In this document: in pieces, positions 1 to 13,285 of the stretch | How the letters are laid out: each line of letters opens with the position of its first letter | Numbering within the stretch: the stretch's first letter is position 1 | Assembly (NCBI GenBank): GCA_943735955.1 | Contig: OX030958.1 | Location: 9,661,126-9,725,125, forward strand | Origin: Piscicola geometra | Lineage: Eukaryota > Annelida > Clitellata > Hirudinida > Piscicolidae | Direction of reading: 5' to 3' | DNA length: 64,000 bases | Program-made: the position numbers and the translations under genes | Notes under the pieces: model-generated | What the model saw: the letters and a program-made list of their open reading frames with translations, nothing else | The model's database searches: none | Told to the model about the DNA's origin: nothing

Positions 1-2150
1 GAGAGACTAATAAGCTAGCAAATTCTGCAATTCCAGCTTCGCACCACCACAATCTCGCCCATAAATACCATCCCTTATACATTTTCTCACTTCAAAGCCA
101 CTCACAACACTACCACTATGGGCCATCATCATTATTTCTATTATTTTTTGTTTTTTGTTTTATTATTATTTCTATTGCTCCCACAACTATTACCGCTACT
201 ACATCTTCTTTACTGACTTATAAGTTGCGACCACAAATATTCGGACCGTCACACATCAAATCTACCCTCGCAACTTCAACTGTCGGATGAAGAAAATACT
301 TAATATATAAAAAAAGCTATTTATTCACCGAAGAGAGCTTATAAATTACTTTTTATCGAAAGTTCACCAGCTATGAATTCTTTCGTGAGGTGTGTCTTAG
401 GATCCAACGAAGTCATATACAGTCCTTTATCTACCATGCAAAGGCTTCTTTCTAAGTTGTAATGCAGTGTTTGTGAGGTATTTCAGTGTACCCTCTGGGA
501 GCTTGTTGCACTATGGAATGTAATAAGCCAAAAATGAATCGTAAACTATGGCTTTTTATTCTGCCGACCGTTGAAATAATATGACAAATACTGTTTTATT
601 TCTTTATATTTTCTGTTTTTCAACGTTGTATACTCAATTTTCATGAGAAACTAAATAAGACAAGAAAGAGGAATTAAATATGATATTGCAATGCGGCTCT
701 TCATAAACTATTACGCCGTATTGCTGCGTAGTTTTAAAAACACAGGTATGATAAATAATGATGCTAGCATCACTTTACAGAAGATCAAAGCCAAATTGTC
801 ATCCTATATTAGTGTAGATACACGTGTGTTGGCCTGTGTATGTGTGCTTATATGTCTGTATGAACCTTTATTTTTTTGCTTGTATGTTCTTTTATATATT
901 TGAATAGTTGTCTGTGTCAATGTTAGTATTTAATTTTTGATTTAAAAGCATATTTATTTAAGGTTCATTAATTGAAAAATTATCAATTTATTTCCTATTT
1001 ATTTATTTCATTGGTTAATGATACTTTCCGATTTTATTAATTTATATTTCTCATTGAATTTTGTTTAAAATTGCGTAAAATGTTCTTTTTGCATGCTTGA
1101 TAAAATATAATTTTTCATGAATATCCTGAGCACTCATAATATGAAATAATTCACCAAATAACAACAAAAAGAAACTAAAAAAATGAAAAACACAAAGTTA
1201 GTCACCAAGAGATCACATTCAAAAAATAAAATAATAGATAATACATTTTTAATTATTAACAATTATATATTTTTGGATGTACTATTAAAAATCATAAAAG
1301 ATGTCAATAACAATATACATACAATGACGAAGTCAAAAAGAAAAAGAATAAAAAGTAACTATTTTGAAATGTATATATTATATTATATACTAACCAAGTA
1401 AAACTTATTATTATTAAGTACTATTATTATTGTTATTTTTGTGATTTATTTTTATATTAATTTTATTAATATTAATTTTATTAATATTATTATTCTTATG
1501 ATGGAGGGAAGCATTACAAAGGGAATGAATGGATGCCTGGACGAGGCATTCTTCCCGGAGGAGGCATAATGACGATTGTAACACTACAACTTTATTATCG
1601 CGCACCCCAGAATTATTAGTCATTAAAGATGGCGAGTGATGGATGCGTCGGCTGCCAAGGTGATGCAGAATGGAGGTCCTTTCTGCTTTTAATTATAAAG
1701 AACTTCTTACTAATGATTAATTATTTAAATTTGAATTTATTATAAATTATGAATAGGATTATAATTTACTATAATTCGAATTATTGAATAAATTAAGATG
1801 AGTGGAATTGCTAATTGGGTGATTGAAATGGCTTTTAGCTGGCTCATTAAAATTTTGATTAATCGATTATTTTTAATAAAATCAAAACTCTAATTAAATT
1901 AAATGTTTTTTTTTCTAATTAGCATATTTTTAATATATTCATGGGACAAAACATACATAATATTATAAAATTAATGTTAAATTGAATATTCTTCTTAAGC
2001 AAAATTAATCATAAAATGTCGTCAAATATGTTGCAAAATCTTTTGTTATTTTGACTATTATAATAATTAAAAATTAGTTGAGTTAAGTATTACAAGTTAG
2101 TTAGTCAATTTGATTATTACAAGTTAGTTTGTCAATTTAATTATTACAAG
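1..2150. other. AT-rich non-coding stretch
   Basis: No convincing gene was found on either strand. Two GC-richer islands, about 330-530 and 1500-1680, break the AT-rich background but contain stops in all useful frames. The first reads on the minus strand as short in-frame blocks separated by stops, like a decayed coding or transposon remnant. The region lies downstream of the tetraspanin exons on the minus strand, so it may be intron or 3' region of that gene. Confidence 0.5.
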
Positions 2151-2177
2151 TTAATTGTGAATGCCAGTGTTACTTAC

Positions 2178-2216
2178 GCTTCCCTGCAGTCTGGACGAGA
2201 GGCCGATGAAACCGCA
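2178..2216 (-). CDS. candidate 39-nt micro-exon
   Basis: On the minus strand a 39-nt open stretch lies between a very good acceptor (pyrimidine-rich, ending CTACAG) and a strong donor (GTAAGT). It starts and ends in phase 0, which matches the phase-0 end of the tetraspanin exon at 2562-2930. It would add 13 residues beginning CGFIGL. That does not clearly resemble tetraspanin transmembrane segment 3, so membership of that gene is only an inference from phase and strand. Confidence 0.3.
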
Positions 2217-2561
2217 CTGTAGACAGACCGAGAAGAGGAGAAGGAGGGAGTACTGTGGGAGGGGGTGGAAAGGTAAGGTGAAGAAATAGAAGATGAAACA
2301 GAGAGAAGGAAAGAGGGTGGATGAAGAGAAGGGAGAAATGGTGAATATAAAAAGAAGGGTGAGAAGAATAAAAAAAGTGGAAAAAGTTGATTTTAAAAAT
2401 ATGAGTGAGGAAAGAAATAAAGAAATATTGTTTAGGAGATACCAAGAGCAGTTTTCAGAAAAGCTGAGCCGAACACTGGATTTACTATTTGATCGCATAC
2501 GACTTCCTATCAAATATCCACTCTATCCCTTTCACTCCTCTCGCCATTCCCATCCACTCAC

Positions 2562-5350
2562 AAAGCCGAGGAAGCACACACTCTCCGAATAAGCTCCACA
2601 GCAGCCCAGAAAACTCAGACAAGCAATGAACAGTCCCAACAACAAGAGCATCAGTGGCAGTTGCAGGAGGTTGGAGAGGTAGGTGGATGAGGTGGGCGAG
2701 AGTTGAGGGAGGGAAGGTGATGATGATGATGATGATGCGGAGGATGATGACGACGATGATGATAATGATGAAAAAGAAGACGAATGTGAAGATGAAGAAG
2801 GGGATGGAGCAGATGATGAAGCACTATATCGTTGGAGAGTTTGTTTGTTGGGAAGGATGTACGTGAAGGAGATGGTCTCTTGGTTGGTGTACAGCCACAC
2901 TCCACTCAGGATCAGAAAGAATCCTATCATCTGGTTCAGGTATGGTGAATGGTGAATGGGGGAAGGATGAATTAATGGTGGGTGGATTGATGGATGAATT
3001 GGATCATGAATGAAAAAGGGTTAAGAGTGTGGTGAGACAATGAATCGAGGGAGGATTGATTATGAGAAAATATGCATGATTCAAAATACTTCGAATGAAA
3101 ACTTTTTTTAAATAAAAACTATGCCAAGAGTCCATGGAAAACTAAGTTGTCTAGCAAAACATCGGATTGTTTAAAGCTAATTGGAATTATTTATGAATTT
3201 TCTTCTTTGAAAGTTGAAGAAGAAGAAGAAGAAGAAATTGAATAAGAAATGTTTGTATGAATTGATCGCATAGGAGTGACAGATTGAGATGTTGAATGTT
3301 AAAATGAACGCGTAGATGGATGATGGATGCAAGACGTTAAGTGATGGTTGGGTAGAAAAGAGATGGATTGTGGCATGAATGAGTAGATAGATATATCATA
3401 TTCTTAAATATGGAGAAAAAAAAATGAATGAAAGATTGGCGGATGATGGATGGAGTGAAACGTTGATTTATTGAGTGTTGCTTCGTGTGCGTGTGTGCGC
3501 ATCCTGCAAACTAAAGCGCAAACCTTTTTAAAAATTGTTCAAGTTATTTCAAATTATTCGAAAAGACCGGTATTAATCTATGTAAGAGGTTGCCATGGAG
3601 GTACTGGAAGGGTGTGTAATGACAAAATGATTGAGGGTGTGCGTGTGCATTTACCTGTGCGTGATGGGAGTGTGCGTGTGACTTGGTATGTGTTGAAACA
3701 AGTTGTTGAATGATGTTGAAGAGTGCTGTTTTGTTGTTGTATGTGACAGAATCGAGTTGTTTGTTCATGTTTACTTGCCACTTTTCGGCACATTAATGCA
3801 AAATATATTTTTTAATAAAAACATTCTAGATTTCCACACTAACAATTTAAAATTAAAATTATTAAAATAAAAAAATTCAAAAAAATGGTATTAATAAAAA
3901 TGTTGGAAAAATAATAATTAGGTACAAAAATTAGAATACAAAAACCACATCAAATAATCTTTCTTCATAGTAGTTTAAACATTTTGGCAAAATCCTTTTT
4001 GAAAGACTTTTGAGAGTGAAATAACGATAAGATATTGACAAGTCATTTTCAATTTAGCGAAAAATAACTAAACTATGCGTATTTGTTTTTTATACTTAAA
4101 ATAAGATTCATGTTTTTAAATAAGTGAAGCACTATTGGGTTAGGCAATATTGCAGATTTTTTTATGAAATTAAAAAAAAAAGATTTAGATTATATTTTAA
4201 AATCATAAATGCTTATAAGCATTATTATTTAATTATTATAATTATAATTAATAAATTAATATTTTATATTGATTTTAGTTGATAAATTTATTTTCATTGT
4301 TTTAAGAATTGTTAAAAAATTCTAAAGTGGTTTATATTATTTGGTTTACTAGTATATAACATTTTTTATCATACTGCAAAAAATACTTTTAATAAAAAAA
4401 GCGAAACTTTTTAATCGATGGATAACATGTATAAGATTTTATGAAAAAAGAGATGATGGTAATGATGATGAAGAAAATGATTATGATAAAGATAATGATG
4501 AAAAAATGAAATGATGGTTACGACGACGATAATGATGTCTATGATGACGGCAAGGATAATTATTCAGATAATGATTAAAATGATGATGATGATGATGATT
4601 GTGATGAGGATGACAATTAAAATGATAATTATAAAGGCATAGTAAATAATGATTATTATAACTATAATTATAGTTATTATTATTATAATATTCATATTAA
4701 TAATAATCTTTTTTTATTATTATCTTATTAATATTAATAATAAAAATAGTAATTTTTTGAAACAATTATTATTATGGTAATGGAGAAAATGATGATGATG
4801 ATGATGATGATGATGGATGTGTTTTGGTACGTGCTGTCATCAAGAAGTTCTCTCTTTACGGCGCCTCAGCTTTATTTATTTTCATAAAATGAAACTTATT
4901 GTTACTCTTCATTTTTTTGCTGTTCAACTTGTTCACCGACTTGGTAATTGTTAAGCAAGACTTCTTCCTTCTACCTTTCCGTAGTCTGGTTACAATCAAT
5001 AATTATCTCATTTCACCCATTACGCATATCTTTTGCTCTGGCTTATTTGCCGTAAAATGCCTTAATTTTGGGCATTCATAATTCAACGACACTATTATTT
5101 TTCGGAAACCTAACTATTTTTGCCTCTTATTTCGAATAAATTTTAAAGCAATTATTTTTAAATGTGAATGTCTATGTTGGTAATTATGAAAATATTTTTT
5201 TATATAACCATATTTTTAATATATTAGACTTTAAAAATGAAACACAAACACATACAAACACAAATTACCAGGAAGAAAAAGTTGGCGACGACAAGGATGA
5301 GCTGGGGACACACTCCCTTGCACTCCTTCCATCGACAGCACTTCTCCAGC
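2562..5350 (-). CDS. tetraspanin, partial (first two transmembrane segments)
   Basis: Two minus-strand exons join in phase 0. The first ends at 5269 (donor GTAATT); its upstream limit is at or beyond about 5350 and the start codon is unresolved. The second is 2930-2562 (acceptor after CAG, donor GTGAGT). Together they encode a Cys-rich N-terminus (KCCRWKECKG) and a first membrane helix with the tetraspanin spacing N-x6-G-x6-G-x-W. A small extracellular loop follows, then a second helix ending in the family signature GCCGAYSESVC. Tetraspanins are four-pass membrane organisers; helices 3-4 and the large loop were not found and may lie in or beyond 1-2150. The small loop, normally about 20-28 residues, is swollen to about 75 by a serine-rich tract coded by a degenerate TCA/TCC microsatellite. 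Family call is firm; subfamily unknown. Confidence 0.72.
2931..5260. other. tetraspanin intron 1, repeat-rich, no gene seen
   Basis: AT-rich sequence with many GATGGATGAATG-like short repeats (2940-3460) and GAT-type triplet runs (4450-4830). No exon candidate with conserved protein content was recognised. Open frames here are antisense shadows of simple repeats. Confidence 0.5.
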
Positions 5351-5813
5351 CCCCCCACACAACCACACAAGCACCCATTCACCCACTCACCCACACAACC
5401 ACCCATGCACTTATTCATGCATCTGTCCATGCATCTTTTAATACGTCCATTCATGCAGCCATTCATGGGACCCTTGCAGTTTGCTTTCTGAGATCTCTCC
5501 ATCCGGTTTCTTTTTTCTTCGTGTTTTACGTCATCTTGTTTGAGAAAAGTTAATTGATGCATGAATGAATTCACGAATGGATAGAAGAAAAATTGTTTAT
5601 GGATTAATTAGAAGGTGGATAGATGGATGGAAGAATAAATGAATGAGAACAAATAAAATTAAACTAATCAAGAATTAGAGGATCAAGGATTGGATAAAGG
5701 AATGAAAAAATGGATGAGTAGATGAGTTAAATAAAAATGGATGAATGAATGAATAAAAGGATGAGTGAGTGGATGAATGGATGGATTGATTAGTGAGACA
5801 AATGCATTCTCAC

Positions 5814-6662
5814 CAGAGTCTTTTTTATTGCAATGCTTTTTGTGTGGTGATAACTTGGCGGTATGGACACAGTTCTTATTTGTTTGTTTTTTAAATCTTT
5901 GTTTGTTTTTATTGTTTTTATTGTTGTTGTTTTTTTTTGTCGTTTCTTGAACAGTAATAACGTTATGTAAGTTGTCAACACATCTTCCTATTGTGTTTTG
6001 GTGGTTGCTGTTGTCGTTTGCGTTGTTCAAACTGTTGTTGTTGCTGTTGTGGCAACAAGGTTCTTTGTCAGTTTCTCTCAACTTTTGTTGTCCACAACTT
6101 TTGAAGCTTCTACGTTGTTGAGAACTTTGCCAAAATACGTCACTTTGGATTTGATTTGATTTGTTGGTCACTTCACCGCAATCACCACTGCATCCTGCAT
6201 TGTTTCTTTCCTCCTTGATCTTTCCATCAGCTTCGTGAATCGAGTGAGTCAGGAGTGATTCTTGAAGATTTGATCTTAAACTTGGTAAGGGTGGCAGCTC
6301 TTGCGAAGGAGGTGATGATGACGATTCCGTAGATGGTGATGGTAGTGATGAGGACGTTGATGGTAGTGATGATGATGTTGATGGTGGCAATGATGATGGT
6401 GCTGATTGTGGTAGTAATGGCAGTTTTGGAGATAGGGATATGGAGCGAGGGGGTGAGTGTTTCTGGCTGGAGAGAGAAGGTTCTGGATGGTGAAGAACTG
6501 CTGAAGAACAGAAAGCGTTTGAAGATATAATTATTTCTGGAACAACGTTTTCTCGTAGACGATGTGGGTTCTTTTGTTGTTGTTGTTGATGTTGCGTTGG
6601 TTGCTCTTGCGTATGGCAAAACAGTGGGTCTACCAGGTCGTATATGTTCTCATTCATTAAAC
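5814..6662 (-). CDS. large Ser/Pro/Gln/Asn-rich exon, unidentified gene
   Basis: An 849-nt minus-strand open stretch bounded by a plausible acceptor (TTGTTCAACGCCAG) and donor (CTG/GTGAGA), entered with two bases of a split codon and left in phase 1. It would encode about 282 residues. It begins with a non-repetitive segment around NENIYDLVDP, followed by Gln-, Ser/Pro- and Asn-rich low-complexity regions with scattered Cys. Composition is less AT-rich than the flanks and the frame stays open through non-repeat sequence, which favours real coding. I do not recognise the family. NIYDLV resembles a Tyr-based signalling or sorting motif, but that is speculation. It lies on the same strand upstream of the tetraspanin exons and could be a separate gene or a far 5' exon. 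Confidence 0.45.
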
Positions 6663-6747
6663 CTGGCGTTGAACAATATAAGTTTTTAGACATTTATGAA
6701 ATTATTACAATACTTATGAAATTATTCTGTTTTTTGAGATTTAGCAT

Positions 6748-6955
6748 TTTTTGTGTGTGATTGAGTATTTTTTTGTGATTGAGAACTTTTTTGTGATTGA
6801 GTATTTTTTTGTGATTGAGTATTTTTTTGTGATTGAGTATTTTTTTTGGGATTAAGTATTTTTTTGTGATTGAGTATTTTTTTGTGATTGAGTATTTTTT
6901 TTGGGATTAAGTATTTTTTTGTGATTGAGTATTTTTTGTGTGATTGAGTATTTTA
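6748..6955. repeat. tandem repeat, about 18-bp unit
   Basis: About eleven head-to-tail copies of a unit like TTTTTTGTGATTGAGTAT, with minor length changes in the T-run and a GGGATTAAG variant. The array sits just upstream (minus sense) of the unidentified exon at 5814-6662. Confidence 0.9.
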
Positions 6956-9900
6956 AAAACTGAAAACGCTCGAGTGGGTGGGATTTCCTAATGTGTTTTC
7001 GCTGCCGTTTTAGATTGATTGGTTTTGTATCATGGAGCTACTCCTTATTTTTCATCGATTTTAAAAATTGGAAATCACTCCCATTTTTCTTTCTCAAGAA
7101 GTTATTTATATATCTCTATTATTCCATTTCAAATACTTTAATTTTTTTGTCTTGAGGCTATTTTAGGTTTCAAAAATACTAGTAAAAAACAGTTTTAAAG
7201 CTTAAAGAAACATTTTTGTACACAATTTGTAAATTTCGTTTTTCTGCGTCTTAAATGGGTTTCTTGTTGTTTGAACTGATGCCGAAACTCGATTGATTTG
7301 TGCGTACTCTCTCTCCATTATCGCCATTGTTAAAACTGCTACTACTGCTACTGCTACTGCTACTAATACTACTTTTATTTTGTGTTTTTATTATCATTAT
7401 TATTGACAAAGTGAATCGCTCATTGCCCGAAGTGCAGGGTTTTTAAAAAGTTTTGACTGCATACATTCAGTAAATTATTTCATAAAAATATGTATTCTTC
7501 AATTTTCAATATGTAAAACTGTTCTAACTGAAATATTTTTTTAATCTTCAATCCTTGAAATGGTTTAAAATATCTCACTCAAGCAACAAAACTTGCCTTT
7601 TTCAGAGCAAACTCGAGGCTGAAGCACTGAAAACCTCAGCAATGAAGTATTCTTTTGGAACTATTCGTTTAAGAGATATTAAATGAAAGCATTTGTTTTC
7701 TGTTAATTTTAAAATAGAGTTATCAAACAAATATTTAATTTACTTTGTTAATTCTTTTAAAAGCATACTCTCATTTCAGCTCATCTGACCTGAACACTAC
7801 ACGGCGGTCTATCATTTTTCTCCAAAACTGGAACAAAATTTAATTCAAGCTAAATTCTTTTATAATATATTTTTCATGAAAATATGTTGATCGTCGATTC
7901 AATTGAATGTTAATTCAATGGTTTCATAATTTTTGATTACCCTTTTATCCCATTTTTTTTTCTAACAAAATTTCTTCAAAAAACGACAAAATACTCACAA
8001 ACTATAACTCTTCCAGGCTTTCTGAATTTACTTAAGACTTTGCGACAATACTTCAAAGCAATTTCCACAAGCCAGTTCAGACTGTTTCCAACAAGCACTT
8101 TTCCATTCAACTAACACGCATACAAACACTCATGCACCTTTGCAGTCTGTACTCACTCAAAAGTGTCGGCTCTCCAGGCTGGCATCTCCTCGCAGACGAC
8201 TTTATATGTATTCTTAGATCTATATATATATAGAGATCCCTACATACACTGTAGAATCTATTGTAGGGTCCCTACATACACTGTAGAATCTATTGCGCAT
8301 GTACTCCTATAAAACACGAGTGTGCGATCACAAGGAAGTGTGCGTGTCGTCAAAATCATTAATCAGCCCCAAAGCGCTCCGAAACACTCGCTTATAATCC
8401 CTTCCTTTGCCACAATGTGTGCTTAGGAAGGGGTTGTGGAGGGGTAGCCATCAACCCCCTTCAACCACTACCCTCCCTTTCTCCAATTTCGAACCATGTC
8501 CCTCCAGTCTTTTTTCTCCAATCTTCCTCTCCTCCCTCCTCCAATGCATCTTTAAAATCGTAACCTTTATATCAGGATCATTCCACTCCATTGCGCTTCG
8601 GAAGGCACTCGAGCAGAACTTGTATTATCGCCTTCTCTCTTTCACGCAGGCGTCTTTATTTACTTTATTGAATTTTTTACTTGTTTTGTTTTTTTTTGCG
8701 TTTTTTATGCATTTTTCTCCAATTTTTTGAAATTTAATTTTTTTGGTTTTATTTTTTGTTATTAATGAGATTTATAAAAACCGGCTATTATCTTTGTGTT
8801 AAAAAAACTTGTTTAATTTTTTTTAATCGTTGTTTTTTAATTTTAGGATTAATTTTTTTACAGTTTTTATCTTTTTAGAAACACGTTTTTCCAAAGTACT
8901 TGCTGAACTCACGTATGAATATGTATTTTACAATTTTGCAAATTGATCGTTTTTCAAAACTTTTATTATTTGCCCATAAAATTTTTTTAAAATGCCTAGT
9001 TGTTTTCGCAGTTAGTTTGATGCTATCAATCATTATAAGTTATAGTTATCATTCTTTGGAGTTGTGGTTTTATGTATGCTTATCAAACTCCTATTGACCA
9101 TATAACATTGAAAAAATTAATGAGTTGCGTTTCTAACAGCTCATCCTTTACTTTAGAAACAATGTTTTTAATAAAACTAAATTTTTTATTCGTTCTTCGT
9201 TAAGTTATTCAACCTTTAAAACAAACGCAAATCGCTTCATGCACCAGCATCTTGGCAACTCCTCAACGGAGTTTCCAGCGTCACAGACCTGTCAAGCGCC
9301 TATTGGAAACGATCGATTCCCAATTCCCAACTCACAAAACTCCATCACGGCACTTACTGGCGCTGTCTCGAGACTGCTGCCTCGTGCGAAGTAGCAAAAG
9401 CGTGGAATGTTTGCATTGGGGATATTTTGTGTCGTTTGGGATTTGTGGCAATGAAGGGAAAACGTTCTCTTGAAATGAATGCACTGCCATTCAACAATCA
9501 GTGTTTTCTGAGTAGTTCAAATTTAAAATGATTTTCGAATTATTGGCAGTTATTAGGCGAGATTTTAGTGAATCTGAAAAAAATAATTCATTAGACAACA
9601 TTTGAATACTATTAATATAAGTATTAAAAAGACTTTTTAGCATGTTTAATCTCTCGAAATTTGGACTGAGCAGCTTCAGCTTAATCTTTTGCTTTATTAA
9701 ACAATTTGATACCACAAAAAAACATTAAAAAACTAATGGCGTCATCTTATCCAGCTAATTTCAAGGGTTTAAAACTCAAAAATAATTTGATATGAACCAA
9801 AAACATCTTTGGAGTATTACTATATTTATTTTGTTTTTTCTTTCTTTCTTGTTATTGTGTGTACCTCGATGGAAAAATAGAAGAACAAAATAGAACGCAA

Positions 9901-10950
9901 AACACATAAATCTGAATCTATTGTTAATTTTCTTTTTCCAAATGCAACTTTGTAAAAAAAATTCTAAATATGTTGTATATTCCAAAATAGTAAATTTGTT
10001 ATATATTTTTTCTACAAATAAAAAAATACCTACAAAATGTTTGTTAATTTCATTTGAAATTTCATTAAATCTAGCCTTCCATCTTAATTCAGTAAGCAAG
10101 AAATAGGTTAGAAATAATACTTTAAAATTAGATGGATTATTATTAAATGACCTTATCCTTTCAAAGCCTTCTTTTCAGTCATTCGTTTTGATAATTTTAT
10201 TTATCTTTTCATTTTCATGCACGAAAATAATCCATGAATATATTTTCTCAACACATACATGTATATTTCTTTTTTTGGGTTTAATTATAAAAATTATTAA
10301 CCCCACATAAATATTCCTTATAATCAAGTGAGCGAAAAAAATCAAGAAAACCTTTTGCAAAAAAGTTGACAAAAACTTTTTCGAGAAGTAGAAAATATTT
10401 ATTGTACAAACACCCGAAGAACGCATCGAAATTGTTTTTTGAAAAATAAAATATTTCTGACAAAATGTTTCAAAAGTTTTAAAAAACTTGCTATATCTTT
10501 CACTATGTCATACAGTCCTTGTTTTTAGGCAACAGATCAACAGTTTCACATCATCCGTATCTCATTAGATACATCAAAAAAGTATATTCAAAGATATATT
10601 TATAAATACAGCCAAAAAACATTTAGCGACACATGTAACCAAATCTAGAAATATAGAGAAAAATGGCAGCGAGAACTTGAATGGTCTCAAAGCTGTTTAA
10701 AAAAATTCAATTTTTAAAAAAACAAACATTCTTGTTTTTCATTTCTTTATCTTGGTGGTATGTTACTGATAGGTAACTTCACACGCGAGTACAAGCAAAC
10801 AAACACATAAAGATATCAATTAAACAAACACACAAGAACACTTTTAGACAAACAAACACGCATGCAAGCAGCGGTACGAACGCATCAAAATATTTCAAAA
10901 CGCTGTCAAGAGCGCGCTATACTTTATTCAGCGGGAGAGCACTCAAATGC
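6956..10950. other. AT-rich region without a recognised gene
   Basis: No family-level similarity was seen in either strand. At 8237-8263 and 8269-8295 there are two identical 27-bp direct repeats (TCCCTACATACACTGTAGAA...) separated by 5 bp, preceded by a TATA run. At 8208-8157 on the minus strand a short open segment ends in a clean GTGAGT donor and could be an exon, but nothing identifies it. GC-richer islands at about 8400-8520 and 9240-9420 have no recognisable product. Confidence 0.4.
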
Positions 10951-10956
10951 GACACC

Positions 10957-11197
<241 letters not shown>

Positions 11198-11310
11198 TTC
11201 TTTGAAAGATGCATGGCCAGGTATGGAGGGAGATTTGACAGTTTTATATAAGGGCCCGAGATAACGAAGTTTCCCTCGTCTCTTCCAATATCCCGCGTCG
11301 TATATACTCT

Positions 11311-11660
11311 CTGTGGTCATGATGATGATGGTGGTGGTGGTAGTGGGGGTGGTCATGGTGGTGGGGGTGATGAAGGTGGTGGTGGTGATGATGGTGGTGG
11401 TGATGATGATGGTGGTGGTGGTGATGATGGTGGTGGTGGTGATGATGGTGGTGGTGGTGATGATGATGGTGGTGGTGGTGATGGTGGTGGTGATGATGAT
11501 GATAATGATGATGGTCGTGGTGGTGGTGATGATGATGATGATGATGGTAGTAGTGGACGCCAATGTCGTCGTCATCGTCAATGTTGTCGTTTTAGTGGTG
11601 GCGGTGTTGATGATGATAGAAGTGTTGATGGTTGTAGCCGTGGTAGTGGTGGATGAGATG
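11311..11660. repeat. GGT/GAT triplet-type repeat
   Basis: Compound GTGGTG/GATGAT array, about 350 bp. Both strands stay open for long distances purely because of the repeat, so no gene is annotated here. Confidence 0.95.
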
Positions 11661-11765
11661 GTGGTTGAATAGTAGTGATGATGATCGTGGTGACAATGTC
11701 TAGCTATGTTGATGCTAATTATGATATTCGTTGTCAATTATGCCTATTTTCTGTTTGCATTTCAG

Positions 11766-11808
11766 CCGAGATAGCACTTGTCAGGCGTGTTTACTGGCGA
11801 TACAGCAG
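11766..11808 (+). CDS. candidate 43-nt exon
   Basis: A 43-nt segment is preceded by an excellent pyrimidine tract and acceptor (TTTGCATTTCAG) and followed by a donor GTGAGG. Two of the three frames are open. No homology is recognisable and no partner exons were identified, so this is reported only for its splice signals. Confidence 0.22.
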
Positions 11809-12230
11809 GTGAGGAAGGACGGCGGATGGAGATAATGGCGGACAGTGGTGCTGCTTGAAGGCAGCGAGAAGGCATAACAATCCACAGTGACTGTATCCAG
11901 CTTTTGAGTCTTCAGTTAGTGTTTTGAATGTTTGTCAAAAGTGCCGTGTTTGGATGGTTGGAGGTTTTATGAACGATGGAATGGATGAATGAAAGAAAAA
12001 GTCCTATTCGGCTGTATTTAAAAAAATAAAAAAGTTCAGATAATGTTAATAAAAAGTGAATGAGAGTTCAAAAAACTCTTGACCCAGCAATATTTCAGGA
12101 AAGATGCCCACGAAACGTTGGTGTGGCTGCCCAAAGCCCACAAAACACCTCCTAATTGAGACTTCATCTAATTATAAATGATTATCCGGGTCATCTTTCT
12201 CCGAAAAAATAAATTTATATTTATGTATAT

Positions 12231-12362
<132 letters not shown>

Positions 12363-12904
12363 GGGTAATTGCGTGTATATTTCAGTGTGAATTAGGTTGC
12401 CTTCTCTTTATGTGAGTTGTAAGGATGAATTTGGAAAGAAACTCAATTAGGCGTCGATAATTACTCAATTTATTGATCCTTCTATATTTCTCATTCTTTT
12501 TCTTTTTGTTTTTTTCTTCATTCGTTGATTAATGCTTTTCGACAATTATTTTTGAAAGACACACATTCCACGTCGATCTGACAACTCTTGCGGCATGCTT
12601 TCAAGATGGCGAGTTACCGCTCCAATGCACCTAACACTCTCTCATTACCGCCCTCACCACTAATGAAAACATTCTTTTTATTTTAATCTTTGTTCCTTAT
12701 TTATTGTTCATTACATTAATGATTGAACAAAAAAAATTTGATTTATGAATTCAAAAAGTTTTGTTTTGGTATTTTTCGACTTTAACAAATAGATATACGC
12801 CGCTCGTTTCAGCAATCTTTATATCAAAATTCAGAATTTTTACTTTAATTTAAAAATTAAATATTGTGATTTTCATTAGTAAATTTCCTAAAATGTCAGT
12901 GTTT

Positions 12905-13062
12905 CGGTTGCTGTGGCTGCATAAAAACCCACACAAGCGACTGAATCAGCGTGGGCCACATTGCCGCTTGTTCTGCATCTTGTGGACGTGCCAGAGAGCT
13001 TCTATGCTTCGTGTGTTAGCTGTGGTCACTGGATCCGCGAAGTTTTCAGCATGATTAAGCGT
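12905..13062 (-). pseudogene. Merlin/IS1016-like (ISXO2-type) DNA transposase remnant
   Basis: Read on the minus strand, this GC-richer island encodes the transposase C-terminal core: NH-x3-F-x-DP-x-T-x3-T-x-x-IE-x-LW, then H-x-x-K-x2-NKRQCG. The IE residue is the expected third acidic catalytic residue of the family's DDE triad. A stop (TGA) interrupts just after the CG motif, but a one-base frame change restores a continuation of the form LIQSLVWVFMQ, matching the family's aromatic-rich helix. The copy is therefore frameshifted and truncated to about 50 residues. Superfamily assignment rests on motif spacing recalled from the family. No terminal repeats were found, and the LINE that follows may have been inserted into the same old element. 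Confidence 0.6.
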
Positions 13063-13285
13063 TTTAATTTATCGTATTGACGTCTCCTTTTCATGAACGT
13101 TTAAAGGTTCATTTTAATTGTAAAATGTTAATTTCAGTTTAAAAGTTCAATTTATTTCTCGATTTTTTTTTAATTGTTAAAAATTATTTTATTTTAAACT
13201 TATAGTCATTTAGAGAGTTGAAAGCGTCAGAAAATTAATTTTAAACTTGAGTGTTAAATTTTTATATTGTGAGCGCAAATTCAAC

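Noticed and set aside
330..500. Minus-strand block with MVDKGLYMTSLDPK-like text resembling a decayed transposon gene
   Set aside because: Only about 30 residues open, neighbours full of stops, and I could not match it to a family with confidence.
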